Part shown: in pieces, positions 42,501 to 50,234 of the stretch
Layout of the letters: the number at the start of each line of letters is the position of its first letter
Numbering within the stretch: the stretch's first letter is position 1
Program-made: the position numbers and the translations under genes
Notes under the pieces: generated by a model
Databases searched by the model: none
What the model was told of the DNA's origin: nothing
Seen by the model: the letters and a program-made list of their open reading frames with translations, nothing else
Assembly: GCA_024809215.1 (NCBI GenBank)
Contig: JANUBW010000001.1
Coordinates: forward strand, 2,398,841-2,462,840
DNA: 64,000 bases
Source: Niastella sp. OAS944
Lineage (GTDB): Bacteria > Bacteroidota > Bacteroidia > Chitinophagales > Chitinophagaceae
Direction of reading: 5' to 3'

Positions 42501-42701
42501 TCTGTTGCCGATAGAGATACCAACAAAAGCCAGCGATGGTACCTGTTGTTCTATCAAGTGCCCCGATATCGAGGAGCTCAGCTTGTCCAGCTCGGCATAG
42601 CTTGTATCCTGGTTATTACATGAGATCGCAACATGCGCTGCATGATCGCGAAAGCTTTGCTGAAGTCTTCCCTGTATGGTATCGTTATTCACTGTTGTCA
42701 T
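39570..42701 (-). CDS. NRPS, single A-T-C module
   Basis: A 1043-residue synthetase with A (about 5-515), T with Ser557 in the unusual core FFFLEGNSI (Glu in place of the first Gly), and C with HHIIIDA from His736, where Ala replaces the final Gly. The hand-read code DARHLSLLVK is identical to that of the first A domain of the three-module NRPS and remains unassigned. No C precedes the A domain, so an acyl chain from the PKS could reach this T only through a C acting in trans, or this module is used elsewhere in the line. Its own C would face a ketosynthase in strict colinear order, which is unusual. The gene begins 8 bases after the stop of the upstream PKS. Confidence 0.92.
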   Translation of the reverse strand: MTTVNNDTIQGRLQQSFRDHAAHVAISCNNQDTSYAELDKLSSSISGHLIEQQVPSLAFVGISIGNRKNFIASVIGVLRSRCVFVPLDPKLPASRLQAMIKSLDLKYIITDDTIWSQVYDNELFSHLSFYLVNRMGKERKVIPPVSDSIMPADPLYVYFTSGSTGEPKAVLGKNESLLHFINWEIDTLKVDHTWKVSQFINTGFDACLRDIFVPLLAGGTICIMEEIDKNVYEADLTKWIDKNKINLIHCVPSFFKLINNDGISAENYQSLKYVLLSGEALQIPILEKWYNKMGAAVKLVNLYGTTETTLVKTHYFIQPEDTARKAIPAGRPISNTEILILNDNMMPCGIDETGDVYINTPFMTHGYYNDKKANKEKFISYRNTATGISTTIYQTGDTGKWLADGNLLVLGRKDRQVKIRGIRIEPGEIEKTILKHPAVKEAVVVVRKDKNDEPILVVYYTGEKQASMEMLHDYMASLLPPYMAPHYFIFLENIPLTPNGKTDVNALPDPFAQVQYAAVAARDHQEEMLVEIWAQILNINKRAIGITDNFFFLEGNSIQVLQLLSKILETFNHRLPLEAFLKQPTIVGCIEYFKKEKTGQENRLVAAPMQEDYTLSYGQARIFRECNGRTDTNFNMPNIIEIDGHLEPAFLESVFVQLISRHEVLRTSFHLVNGNPRQVVHTRVPFKIHYRKCIPETLQADIRSCIQPFNLQTAPLMRVSLLEVSPVKQVLVIDIHHIIIDALSGRILERELIGLLQQKQLQPVALHYKDFAEWQQEIPQQQARKKQEQYWLRRFNDPAPPLLLPLDHDRPAEKNYSGAIYKFYYNKDQVRALAAFARKKEVTLFTVLLACYYVLLHKLSGSEDIVVGIPASGRSHPAAADIMGLFVGELALRSKINSPSGFSSFLKQLNEDVIAAFENQDFQYRELKEKLQPTTEPGRNALFDVWFAFQQVTQSQIKISESATFIKQINNNTVALFDLLLRAYETDEEIQFRFEYCTKLFTRETIENFAVYYESILQQIINDDHVQIGKIDIGQLEKEIVAE

Positions 42702-42709
42702 GATTTTTT

Positions 42710-45700
42710 TTAAGCAATAACTTCTTCCTGTTTAAGAACGGGCAATTTGTCAATAATAACACCGGTAAGATGGTTAACAGATGGGCCGGTTAAAAACTCC
42801 ATAGGCAACATATTGACCCCTACATTCTTTTTGATAACCGTTATCAATTCCACCACCATCACTGAATCGATGCCCAGCAGGTTGATCCCTTTTTCGGGAT
42901 CAATGGCGGTCTGAGGCATCTTTAAAACCTCAGATAAGGCATCCAATAACAGTTGGCGGATATACCCATACCGTTCTTCGCTGTTCATCGGCGTTAGCAA
43001 ATTGATCAGCTCACTCCATTTATCAGGAAGTTGTTCTTTATTTTTTTGCAGGTTGAGATGCCTGAATAGGGAAGTGCGCTTTGCTTTGGGATTTGCAGAC
43101 GACCATATTTTCCAGTTGATATTGAAAAAACCTGCCTGCACGGGTTTCTCTTTTATGAGATAAGAGATGGCCTGTAATACTTTTTCTGTTGACAGACCGG
43201 TTATGCCGGCGCTGTTAAGCATGATCTCAATATTTTTACTCCGTGACACAACGCCTGTTTCGGCCAATGCACCCAGGTTGATGACAGAAGCAGGAAGGCC
43301 TTTACTGTTACGGTAATGCGCAAAGGCATCGAGGAAACTATTCGCAGCAATATAATTAGCCTGCCCGGGATTGCCGATCAATGATGAAATGGAGGAGATA
43401 CAAATAAAATGATCGAGCTTTTCGTTATGCGTGTGATTGTGCAAATGTAATGCGCCATCTACTTTTGGCCGGAGCACTTTTTCAAAACGCTCCGCGGTCA
43501 TGTCTGCCAGTAATCCATCATCCAGTACCATGGCACAATGAACGATACCTTTCAATGGAGGCATTTTTGTTTTTATTTTTTGTAATAATGCCTTCACCTG
43601 CTTTTCTTCTGCGATATCGGTATGTTCTGGCCACACAGTAGTTCCTCTTTTTCGCATGGCCTCCACTGTTTGCCGGCATTCATCAGTTAGAGAATTTCTG
43701 GCGGCCAGAACAATATTTTTGATCCCGATACGGGACAGCCAATCCGCTATAGCAAGCCCGAGGCCTTTTGTACCACCTGTAACAAGCCAGGTTGATTCAT
43801 CCGGCGTACTGTTTGCGGATGATACGACCTCGATCTCCTGGTCCTCAAAATCAACTACCAGTTTTCCTATATAGGCGTTGTTATTAATTGTCTCAAATGC
43901 GTCGCTGATACAATCCGCATCAAACACTTTTACCGGTAAAGGCTGAAAAATATTCTTTTCAAAACATGCAGTAATTTCTTTTAAATAAGCAGCTATCTGG
44001 CGGGGACGTTCCCCAATCATTCGATCAATGTCAACAGCAGAAAAGCTTAGATTCCGGTTAAAGCATTGCATGGGCAGCGGGGCATTGTCTGCTATGTCCT
44101 TTTTACCAATCTCAATATACCGGCCATAAGGCGCCAATAAGGATAAACCCTGCAGTAACACCTCGCCCTGCATAGCGCTCAGAATTACATCAACTCCCTT
44201 CTCTTCAGTATCAGTCATCACCTGTTTTACAAATTGCAGGTCATGTGAGTTATAAATATGTTGTACCCCTAATGACCGCAGATAATCTCTTTTTTCTTCA
44301 TTTCCGGCGGTGGCGAAAATTTGGGCCCCTTTCCATTGTGCATATTGAATAGCTGCCAACCCTACTGCCCCGGTTGCATTATGAATAAGCAACTTTTCGC
44401 CTTTACTGAGCCGGGCTATATTTTTCAAACAATGAAACACCGTTAGAAACGCGATCACCACGTGTGATCCATATTTATTAAGAACGGCAGGCCGGTGAAC
44501 AATTTCGTTTGCCTTTGTAGTAATGAATGACTGGAACGATCCGGAGGGGTTTATGAAAAGCACCTTATCACCCTTTTTGAAACGGGTCACCTTTGCTCCT
44601 GTTCTTGTGACCACGCCGGCGCATTCCATACTTAAGCCATCGCCAAAATAAGTACCTTCCAGTGCTTTGCGCGATATTTGTCCGGTGATCTTTAAATAGT
44701 CTTTGAAATTAATGCCGGCATCCGAAACTTTTATTTCCACTTCGTCATTCAATGGCGCTTTTCGCAGAATTTCTTCGTAATACAGGTCTTTATAGTTAGC
44801 AGAAGCACCGGTTCTAAGAGCAACACCGTGTTCCTTTGTATTGATCTTTTTCTTTTGCTGTATATCACCTGTCAATTGTATTTTCTTCAATCTTTTCGCT
44901 AATAATTTCCCGTTGCGTACAGCAACAGCGGTCTCATTAGCGCCACCGAATATTTGACCCAGCCATTTACCATCATCTGCCGTATCATCCAGGTCAATCA
45001 ATTTTACAGTGAACTGTGGATGTTCATTTTCAATAACAGCACCCAATGCCCACAACGGCGCTTCCATCAACGACTGGCCCGAATCACCATGTATAGCTAC
45101 CTGGGCTTGTGAAGTAAGAATATAAAGATGAACTTCGGGAACATCATCCAATGCAGCAAATGATTGTACAAGATTAACAATAGGTGTGATCACATCGGTA
45201 CAGGCGCCTGCACTGAACTTATTTTCTTTATTTTCATTCATGCCTGCCAGGTACACCAATTTTACCGGCGCACCTGTTTTTGCCATCCGCCTGGCCAGTT
45301 TATCTACTGCTTCCTTTTGAAAAAGATCGATCTCCTGCAGGTCATCTTTTGGGGTGGCGTTACCAGATACTACATTGATCTCAACAACAGTTTTATCGGC
45401 CGCCAAAAACTGCTTTATTAATTTTCCTGATTGAGGCGATGAATTACCCAGTACAAAACAAACATAGTGCTGTTCGTCCCTATCCGTTGCCGTTACTTCT
45501 TCCCAATAAGGTATATAAAAAGGACCGGCAGGCTCATTTTCCAATACCTGGGTATCCTGAACAATTGACTGGCATTTCAATCCTTCTATGAAAAGCGAAA
45601 TATTTCCATCGGCATTATAAACAGAAAGATCAGCCGTTACTTCATTATCTGTTTCCTTTGTGATCTTAATAGCGCAGGAAATTGTATTGGCGGCAGCCGC

Positions 45701-48700
45701 ATAACAGTTAAGCCGTTGAATTGATACAGGTAGTACTTTTTTTGAGGTAGCGGCCACTACCGCCTGAAAACAACCATCCAGCAAAACCGGATGAATAAAA
45801 TAGTTATCAGTACTTTGCTCAATTGTGTCATCTGCCTGCAAAAGAGCAACTGTGCCTGTGGTTCCGGTAACGAGCTCTTTGATTACGCGGAATTGCGGAC
45901 CATAGCTCAACTGTTTTGCTGTAAGAATAGAATATACTTCGTCCGGGTACAAAACACGATACCCTTCGATTTCAGTAACCGGCATGGCGCCTGCATCTTT
46001 AGAAGACAAAACCTGTTCAACATACCGCCCGCTGGCCCTTAGCTGCCAGCTGAGGTTATTATCGTCATAGCGGCTATGAATTGAAAATTGATTAAGCCTC
46101 GATTGCAGTGCAGCGTGTATAAATTGGGTTCGCTGATTATCTACCTGCAGCAACTGGTGAAACGAAACGTCTTCGAGGCAAAACCCTTTGTCACGCGCTA
46201 CGTATTCACTTTGATACAATGCTATAGCTGCTGCAATGTAGCCCGCACCCGGGAAAATAGTTTTCCCATGGATCACGTGATCGCGAATAAAAGGAAAAAA
46301 CTCAGGGCTTAATTCTACTTCATAAGCCGGATGGGGGACCGGTAATTTGGTATTTAGAAAAACATTGCCTTCCCTGCCCTTTCGGTCCTCGGCAGAAAAA
46401 ATACTTTCATTCCAGTAGCGCGACCTTTGCCAGGTATAAGCAGGCAGGCTGGCCAGTTGACCCTCAGGTGCTATTTTAGCCCAATCCATGGGGTATCCCA
46501 TGGTGAAAAGAGTTGCCAATCCTGTATAAAAATGAACCTGCTCAGCTTCTTTGCGATTGAGAAAATGCACCAACTCACCTTTGCATTTTTTATGATCAAG
46601 GCATTCAAGAATAGAGTTCTTTAAAACGGGGTGCGGCCCAATTTCTACAAAACAGGTGTATTCATCCTGAACCAGGTTGTTTACCGCTTTTGCAAATGAA
46701 ACGGGCTGGCGCACATTGTTCCACCAATATTCAGCATCGATCTTTGTTCCTTCAATTTTATTCCCGGTAACGGTTGAATACAGGTCTACATAAGTGGGGT
46801 GTGGATTCAGATCTTTTAAAACATCCAGCAATTCATTTTTTATTTCGTCCATTACTGGACTATGATACGGTACGCTTACCTCAAGCATTCTGCAAAAGAT
46901 GCCTTTCATTTCCCATTGATCGGCCAATTGTACAAGTATATTTTCATCGCCCGATAAAGTGACAGAACCCGGACTGTTGACTGCAGCAATAGAGATCGAC
47001 GGGAACGGCGCTATCAGTTTTAATACTTCTTCTTCAGGAATAGAGACCGCCAGCATTCTTCCTTTATCTTCTAACAATCCCTGTAACCGGCTTCTGTGAT
47101 AGATGACCGTGATAGCATCTTTCAGTGAAAGCGCGCCCGAAAAATAAGCTGATGCAGCCTCGCCTACACTGTGACCAACCACCGCATCGGGCACGATCCC
47201 TAAATGGGTTAAAAATTCTGTAAGTGCAAATTGTATTATGAAATTGCCGGGTTGGGCAAATTGCGTTTCCTTAATTCTGGAATGCGCTTCATCTTTTTTA
47301 AGCTCTTCGAGTATAGACCATGATGAGACAGCCTGAAACTCGGTGTCAAATTTTTTCATAGATTCCGCAACCACCGGTTCTTTTTCAAGCAGCTCCCGGC
47401 CCATCTTCCACCATTGCGGCCCCATGCCAGTATATACAAATACAAATTTATTTTTCGTATGACCGGCATTACCGGCAACAACACCTTTTAAGATTATATC
47501 ATTATTGTAAGAATTAAGTTTATCAAGCAGCTCTTGCTTTGATTCCGCTACGATGGCCAGGCGGCAGGGATGATGTGTACGCCTTAGTGCCGCTGTGTAC
47601 AACAGATCATTCAGTTTTACACTATCATTCGCCAGCGCTTCATACCAGCCCAGGGCTAATTGTTTAAGCGCGTCATTGCTGTGCGCCGATAATGGTAATA
47701 TAAAAGGATTTGTTGCGGGTATTACTGTTTCTTTTTGCGTAACCGGATTGGGGCGGTATTCCTGCAATACAGCATGGGCATTGGTGCCGCCATAACCAAA
47801 GGAATTGATAGAAGCAAGTGAACGTCTTTCTTTTGGAAGCTCTTCTGCTTTTACAGGTACTTTCAGAACGCTGTTTGTATAATCAAGCCTTGGATTGGGA
47901 TGTTTGAAATGCAGGTTTGGCGGCACCTGCTTATTGTATAAGCAAAGTGCTGTTTTTATAAATCCAGCAACGCCAGCGCCCGCTTCAAGGTGTCCGATAT
48001 TTGTTTTAACAGAACCAATCAGGCATTTATCCATGTCGTAACCGCCTTCTTTCAATACTTCATTGATGGTATTGAATTCAATGGTATCTCCTACCTGGGT
48101 TCCGGTACCATGCGCTTCAATGTAATCGATCTGTTTTACATCGAGGCCCGATTGTGTATATACTTTTTTGATCAGTTCTTTTTGCGCTGCTGCATTGGGT
48201 GTAGTAATGCCATTTGTTCTTCCATCCTGGTTCACGCCGGTTGCCCTGAGAAGCGCATAGATCCTGTCGTTATCGGCTATGGCTTTATCATAAGGTTTCA
48301 GTATCACTATTGCCGCACCTTCGCCTCTAACATAACCCGCGGCCTCTTCATCAAATGCTTTGCACCGGCCATGTTTCGACAACAATTTTGCGCCACTCAT
48401 TCCGATGCTGATGTCGGGCCTCAGCATTACGTTCACACCGCCAGCCATTACCATATCAGATTCACCATTCCATATACTTTGAGCACCCAGGTGAATAGCT
48501 ACCAGTGAAGAAGAGCAGGCTGTATCAATGGTCATACTAGGCCCCTTCAGATTGTACCAATATGACAGTTTACTTGAAAGCATCGTAAGCATTACACCCG
48601 TAGATGTATAGGAATTAAGCAGCGACCGGTTGTGCTTCGCATATTGCAACAGGCCATTGTCGAACGTAAAACCTCCTATAAATACGCCGGTGTTACTTCC

Positions 48701-49054
48701 AACGATCTTGTTTAGCGGCAGCCCCGCATCTTCTGTGGCTTCGTATGAAACCTCCAACAACAGCCTTTGCTGCGGATCCAGTGATTCGGCCTCGCGGGGT
48801 GATATTCCAAAAAACAAGGGATCAAACTCATCAATTTTTTCATGCAGAAAACCACCTTGTGTAGTAATTACTTTTCCTTTCTTTTGCTCATCCTGGCTGG
48901 AAAAGCGGCGTGTGCTCCACCTTTCGGCCGGAACGTTTGTTACTGCATCGGTGCCACTGAGCATTAACTCCCAAAACTTTTGTACTGACGCAGCCCCGCC
49001 AGGGAGCCGGCATCCCATGCCAACAATTGCAATAGGTTGTAATGAATTATTCAT
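42710..49054 (-). CDS. fully reducing type I PKS: KS-AT-DH-ER-KR-ACP
   Basis: About 2114 residues from the ATG at 49054; a GTG two codons upstream is an alternative start. Order: KS with Cys180 (TACSSS), EAHGTGT and the His of NIGHLEAG; AT with GHSVGE and YHSP, fitting malonyl; DH with His926 in HVIHGKTIFP and HPVLLDG; a structural KR half; ER with the HNATGAVG cofactor loop; KR with GGTKGLG and the Ser/Tyr/Asn set in SISSLIG and ANYIAAN; ACP with Ser2064 (LGIDSV). The full reductive set on a single module that opens the train suggests it makes a saturated acyl chain, possibly by iteration as fungal highly reducing PKSs do, to serve as the lipid tail. There is no loading module, CoA ligase or release domain. 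It is the first gene after the divergent promoter region. Confidence 0.92.
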   Translation of the reverse strand: MNNSLQPIAIVGMGCRLPGGAASVQKFWELMLSGTDAVTNVPAERWSTRRFSSQDEQKKGKVITTQGGFLHEKIDEFDPLFFGISPREAESLDPQQRLLLEVSYEATEDAGLPLNKIVGSNTGVFIGGFTFDNGLLQYAKHNRSLLNSYTSTGVMLTMLSSKLSYWYNLKGPSMTIDTACSSSLVAIHLGAQSIWNGESDMVMAGGVNVMLRPDISIGMSGAKLLSKHGRCKAFDEEAAGYVRGEGAAIVILKPYDKAIADNDRIYALLRATGVNQDGRTNGITTPNAAAQKELIKKVYTQSGLDVKQIDYIEAHGTGTQVGDTIEFNTINEVLKEGGYDMDKCLIGSVKTNIGHLEAGAGVAGFIKTALCLYNKQVPPNLHFKHPNPRLDYTNSVLKVPVKAEELPKERRSLASINSFGYGGTNAHAVLQEYRPNPVTQKETVIPATNPFILPLSAHSNDALKQLALGWYEALANDSVKLNDLLYTAALRRTHHPCRLAIVAESKQELLDKLNSYNNDIILKGVVAGNAGHTKNKFVFVYTGMGPQWWKMGRELLEKEPVVAESMKKFDTEFQAVSSWSILEELKKDEAHSRIKETQFAQPGNFIIQFALTEFLTHLGIVPDAVVGHSVGEAASAYFSGALSLKDAITVIYHRSRLQGLLEDKGRMLAVSIPEEEVLKLIAPFPSISIAAVNSPGSVTLSGDENILVQLADQWEMKGIFCRMLEVSVPYHSPVMDEIKNELLDVLKDLNPHPTYVDLYSTVTGNKIEGTKIDAEYWWNNVRQPVSFAKAVNNLVQDEYTCFVEIGPHPVLKNSILECLDHKKCKGELVHFLNRKEAEQVHFYTGLATLFTMGYPMDWAKIAPEGQLASLPAYTWQRSRYWNESIFSAEDRKGREGNVFLNTKLPVPHPAYEVELSPEFFPFIRDHVIHGKTIFPGAGYIAAAIALYQSEYVARDKGFCLEDVSFHQLLQVDNQRTQFIHAALQSRLNQFSIHSRYDDNNLSWQLRASGRYVEQVLSSKDAGAMPVTEIEGYRVLYPDEVYSILTAKQLSYGPQFRVIKELVTGTTGTVALLQADDTIEQSTDNYFIHPVLLDGCFQAVVAATSKKVLPVSIQRLNCYAAAANTISCAIKITKETDNEVTADLSVYNADGNISLFIEGLKCQSIVQDTQVLENEPAGPFYIPYWEEVTATDRDEQHYVCFVLGNSSPQSGKLIKQFLAADKTVVEINVVSGNATPKDDLQEIDLFQKEAVDKLARRMAKTGAPVKLVYLAGMNENKENKFSAGACTDVITPIVNLVQSFAALDDVPEVHLYILTSQAQVAIHGDSGQSLMEAPLWALGAVIENEHPQFTVKLIDLDDTADDGKWLGQIFGGANETAVAVRNGKLLAKRLKKIQLTGDIQQKKKINTKEHGVALRTGASANYKDLYYEEILRKAPLNDEVEIKVSDAGINFKDYLKITGQISRKALEGTYFGDGLSMECAGVVTRTGAKVTRFKKGDKVLFINPSGSFQSFITTKANEIVHRPAVLNKYGSHVVIAFLTVFHCLKNIARLSKGEKLLIHNATGAVGLAAIQYAQWKGAQIFATAGNEEKRDYLRSLGVQHIYNSHDLQFVKQVMTDTEEKGVDVILSAMQGEVLLQGLSLLAPYGRYIEIGKKDIADNAPLPMQCFNRNLSFSAVDIDRMIGERPRQIAAYLKEITACFEKNIFQPLPVKVFDADCISDAFETINNNAYIGKLVVDFEDQEIEVVSSANSTPDESTWLVTGGTKGLGLAIADWLSRIGIKNIVLAARNSLTDECRQTVEAMRKRGTTVWPEHTDIAEEKQVKALLQKIKTKMPPLKGIVHCAMVLDDGLLADMTAERFEKVLRPKVDGALHLHNHTHNEKLDHFICISSISSLIGNPGQANYIAANSFLDAFAHYRNSKGLPASVINLGALAETGVVSRSKNIEIMLNSAGITGLSTEKVLQAISYLIKEKPVQAGFFNINWKIWSSANPKAKRTSLFRHLNLQKNKEQLPDKWSELINLLTPMNSEERYGYIRQLLLDALSEVLKMPQTAIDPEKGINLLGIDSVMVVELITVIKKNVGVNMLPMEFLTGPSVNHLTGVIIDKLPVLKQEEVIA

Positions 49055-49242
49055 CTTCACTTAAACTTATATTTTGAATAAACTCGTTGTAGTTATAAAA
49101 AGGAATGCACTAAGATTCAGAGATAGAAAGAATGCCTTGATATTGATTGGAGGGAAAAAAACAAGGCTTCGCCACCAGTAACCCACAAGCCGGTTATTTG
49201 TTTGAGATCATATTCCTGCGCACCTGTAATCAATTCTCTTTT

Positions 49243-49250
49243 CAAATCTA
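49243..49250 (-). promoter_or_regulatory. candidate -7 box for the PKS/NRPS train
   Basis: Read on the minus strand this is TAGATTTG, an exact fit to the Bacteroidota consensus TAnnTTTG, about 190 bases upstream of the PKS start codon. No clear -33 TTG is seen 19-23 bases further upstream, so it is only a candidate. A second exact match, TAAATTTG, lies at 49308-49315 on the same strand. Confidence 0.35.
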
Positions 49251-49332
49251 CCATACGAATTGATTGTTACTGTTGTGGAACTTTACAAAACTGATTGCGG
49301 CCACCCACAAATTTATTTGCAATGAATTTCCA

Positions 49333-49340
49333 TACATTTG
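49333..49340 (+). promoter_or_regulatory. candidate -7 box for the deacetylase/C-domain genes
   Basis: The sequence TACATTTG matches TAnnTTTG exactly and lies 51 bases before the chosen ATG at 49392, a natural distance for a promoter. The nearest TTTG upstream (49316-49319) is only 13 bases away, closer than the usual spacing, so the -33 element is weak or absent. Confidence 0.4.
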
Positions 49341-49391
49341 AATCGGTCCTTAGCCCTCCGCTATTACTTAATTTCTTCAAAACCTTTTACT

Positions 49392-50204
49392 ATGCAATCA
49401 TTCAAAAGAATTGCTTTTTACTTTATAGCGCATGCAGACGATTGGCAACTTTTTATGGCTCCTGAAATAAGTAAAAGTATTGCCGACAAGGAGTGCAAAG
49501 TAGTAATTGTTCATACTACCGCAGGTGACGCAGGGAAAGATGAAAAATACTGGAGTGCCAGGGAAATAGCATCAATTGAATCCCTTTTATTCAGAGTATC
49601 GGTTGATCCGGTTCTGCAACACGAAGAAAGAACAATACGCATAGGAAATAAAAGCATTGCATCATTTAAGGCCAACAACTGTGTACTGTATTTCCTGCGC
49701 CTGCCCGACGGTAATTATGATGGTACCGGGTTTTCAACTTATCTGCACCAAAGCCTCGACAAATTCAGAACCGGCCAGATACCAACCATCGCCAGCGTAG
49801 ACGAAAGATCTGTTTATACTAATTGGGAAGACCTTACAATGGCCCTGGACAATATAATATTTTCGGAACTATCGGATTCGCACAACGTTTCAAACAGCGA
49901 AATACAGCTTAATATACCGGAGCCTGATGTAAACCTGAACCAACATACGCACAATGACCATTACAATACTGCTTTATTGGTACAAAGTTCAAAGGCTTAT
50001 CAGCAATACCCGGTTAAAATGTTCCGCGACTACTGCACTATAAATAGCAACGACCTGTTAAGCGGCGATGAGCTTTTCTGGAAAATTGGAATGTTTTGTA
50101 TTTATCACCATTCGGTATATAAACAATATGGTCATTCAACAATTGAAGAAGACCGTAGTTTTATTCCCTGGTGTTTTCGGAATTCCTCTTTTAGAACGAA
50201 ATAA
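49392..50204 (+). CDS. PIG-L (LmbE-like) family deacetylase
   Basis: About 270 residues from the ATG at 49392; the frame extends to a TTG at 49338 but that start would overlap the candidate promoter. The N-terminal FIAHADDWQ segment corresponds to the AHPDDE zinc motif of PIG-L/MshB-type N-acetylglucosaminyl deacetylases, and HTHNDHYNT supplies the distal His. The zinc-binding His, Asp and His are kept, but Trp stands where the family usually has Glu. Members remove acetyl groups from GlcNAc-type sugars or similar amides. It is followed 30 bases later by a free C-domain gene and then a glycosyltransferase, so deacetylation of a sugar on the lipopeptide is possible. It could equally be a cell-surface function. 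Confidence 0.82.
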   Translation: MQSFKRIAFYFIAHADDWQLFMAPEISKSIADKECKVVIVHTTAGDAGKDEKYWSAREIASIESLLFRVSVDPVLQHEERTIRIGNKSIASFKANNCVLYFLRLPDGNYDGTGFSTYLHQSLDKFRTGQIPTIASVDERSVYTNWEDLTMALDNIIFSELSDSHNVSNSEIQLNIPEPDVNLNQHTHNDHYNTALLVQSSKAYQQYPVKMFRDYCTINSNDLLSGDELFWKIGMFCIYHHSVYKQYGHSTIEEDRSFIPWCFRNSSFRTK

Positions 50205-50234
50205 ATCCATCCTTTAATAAATAATACAATTACA

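Larger units (their letters stand above)
49061..49391. other. divergent intergenic region between PKS train and plus-strand genes
   Basis: About 330 bases without a convincing coding frame. It must hold the control region for the long minus-strand train and for the deacetylase gene on the plus strand. I see three exact matches to the Bacteroidota -7 consensus TAnnTTTG: 49333-49340 on plus, and 49243-49250 and 49308-49315 on minus. No good -33 partner stands at the expected distance for any of them. No tRNA, riboswitch or strong hairpin was recognised. Confidence 0.6.

Noticed and set aside
190-48508. Many plus-strand open frames of 60-200 codons opposite the minus-strand PKS/NRPS genes
   Set aside because: They lie fully within genes with strong domain evidence on the other strand, show no family motifs, and are cysteine- or isoleucine-rich in the way antisense frames of such genes are.
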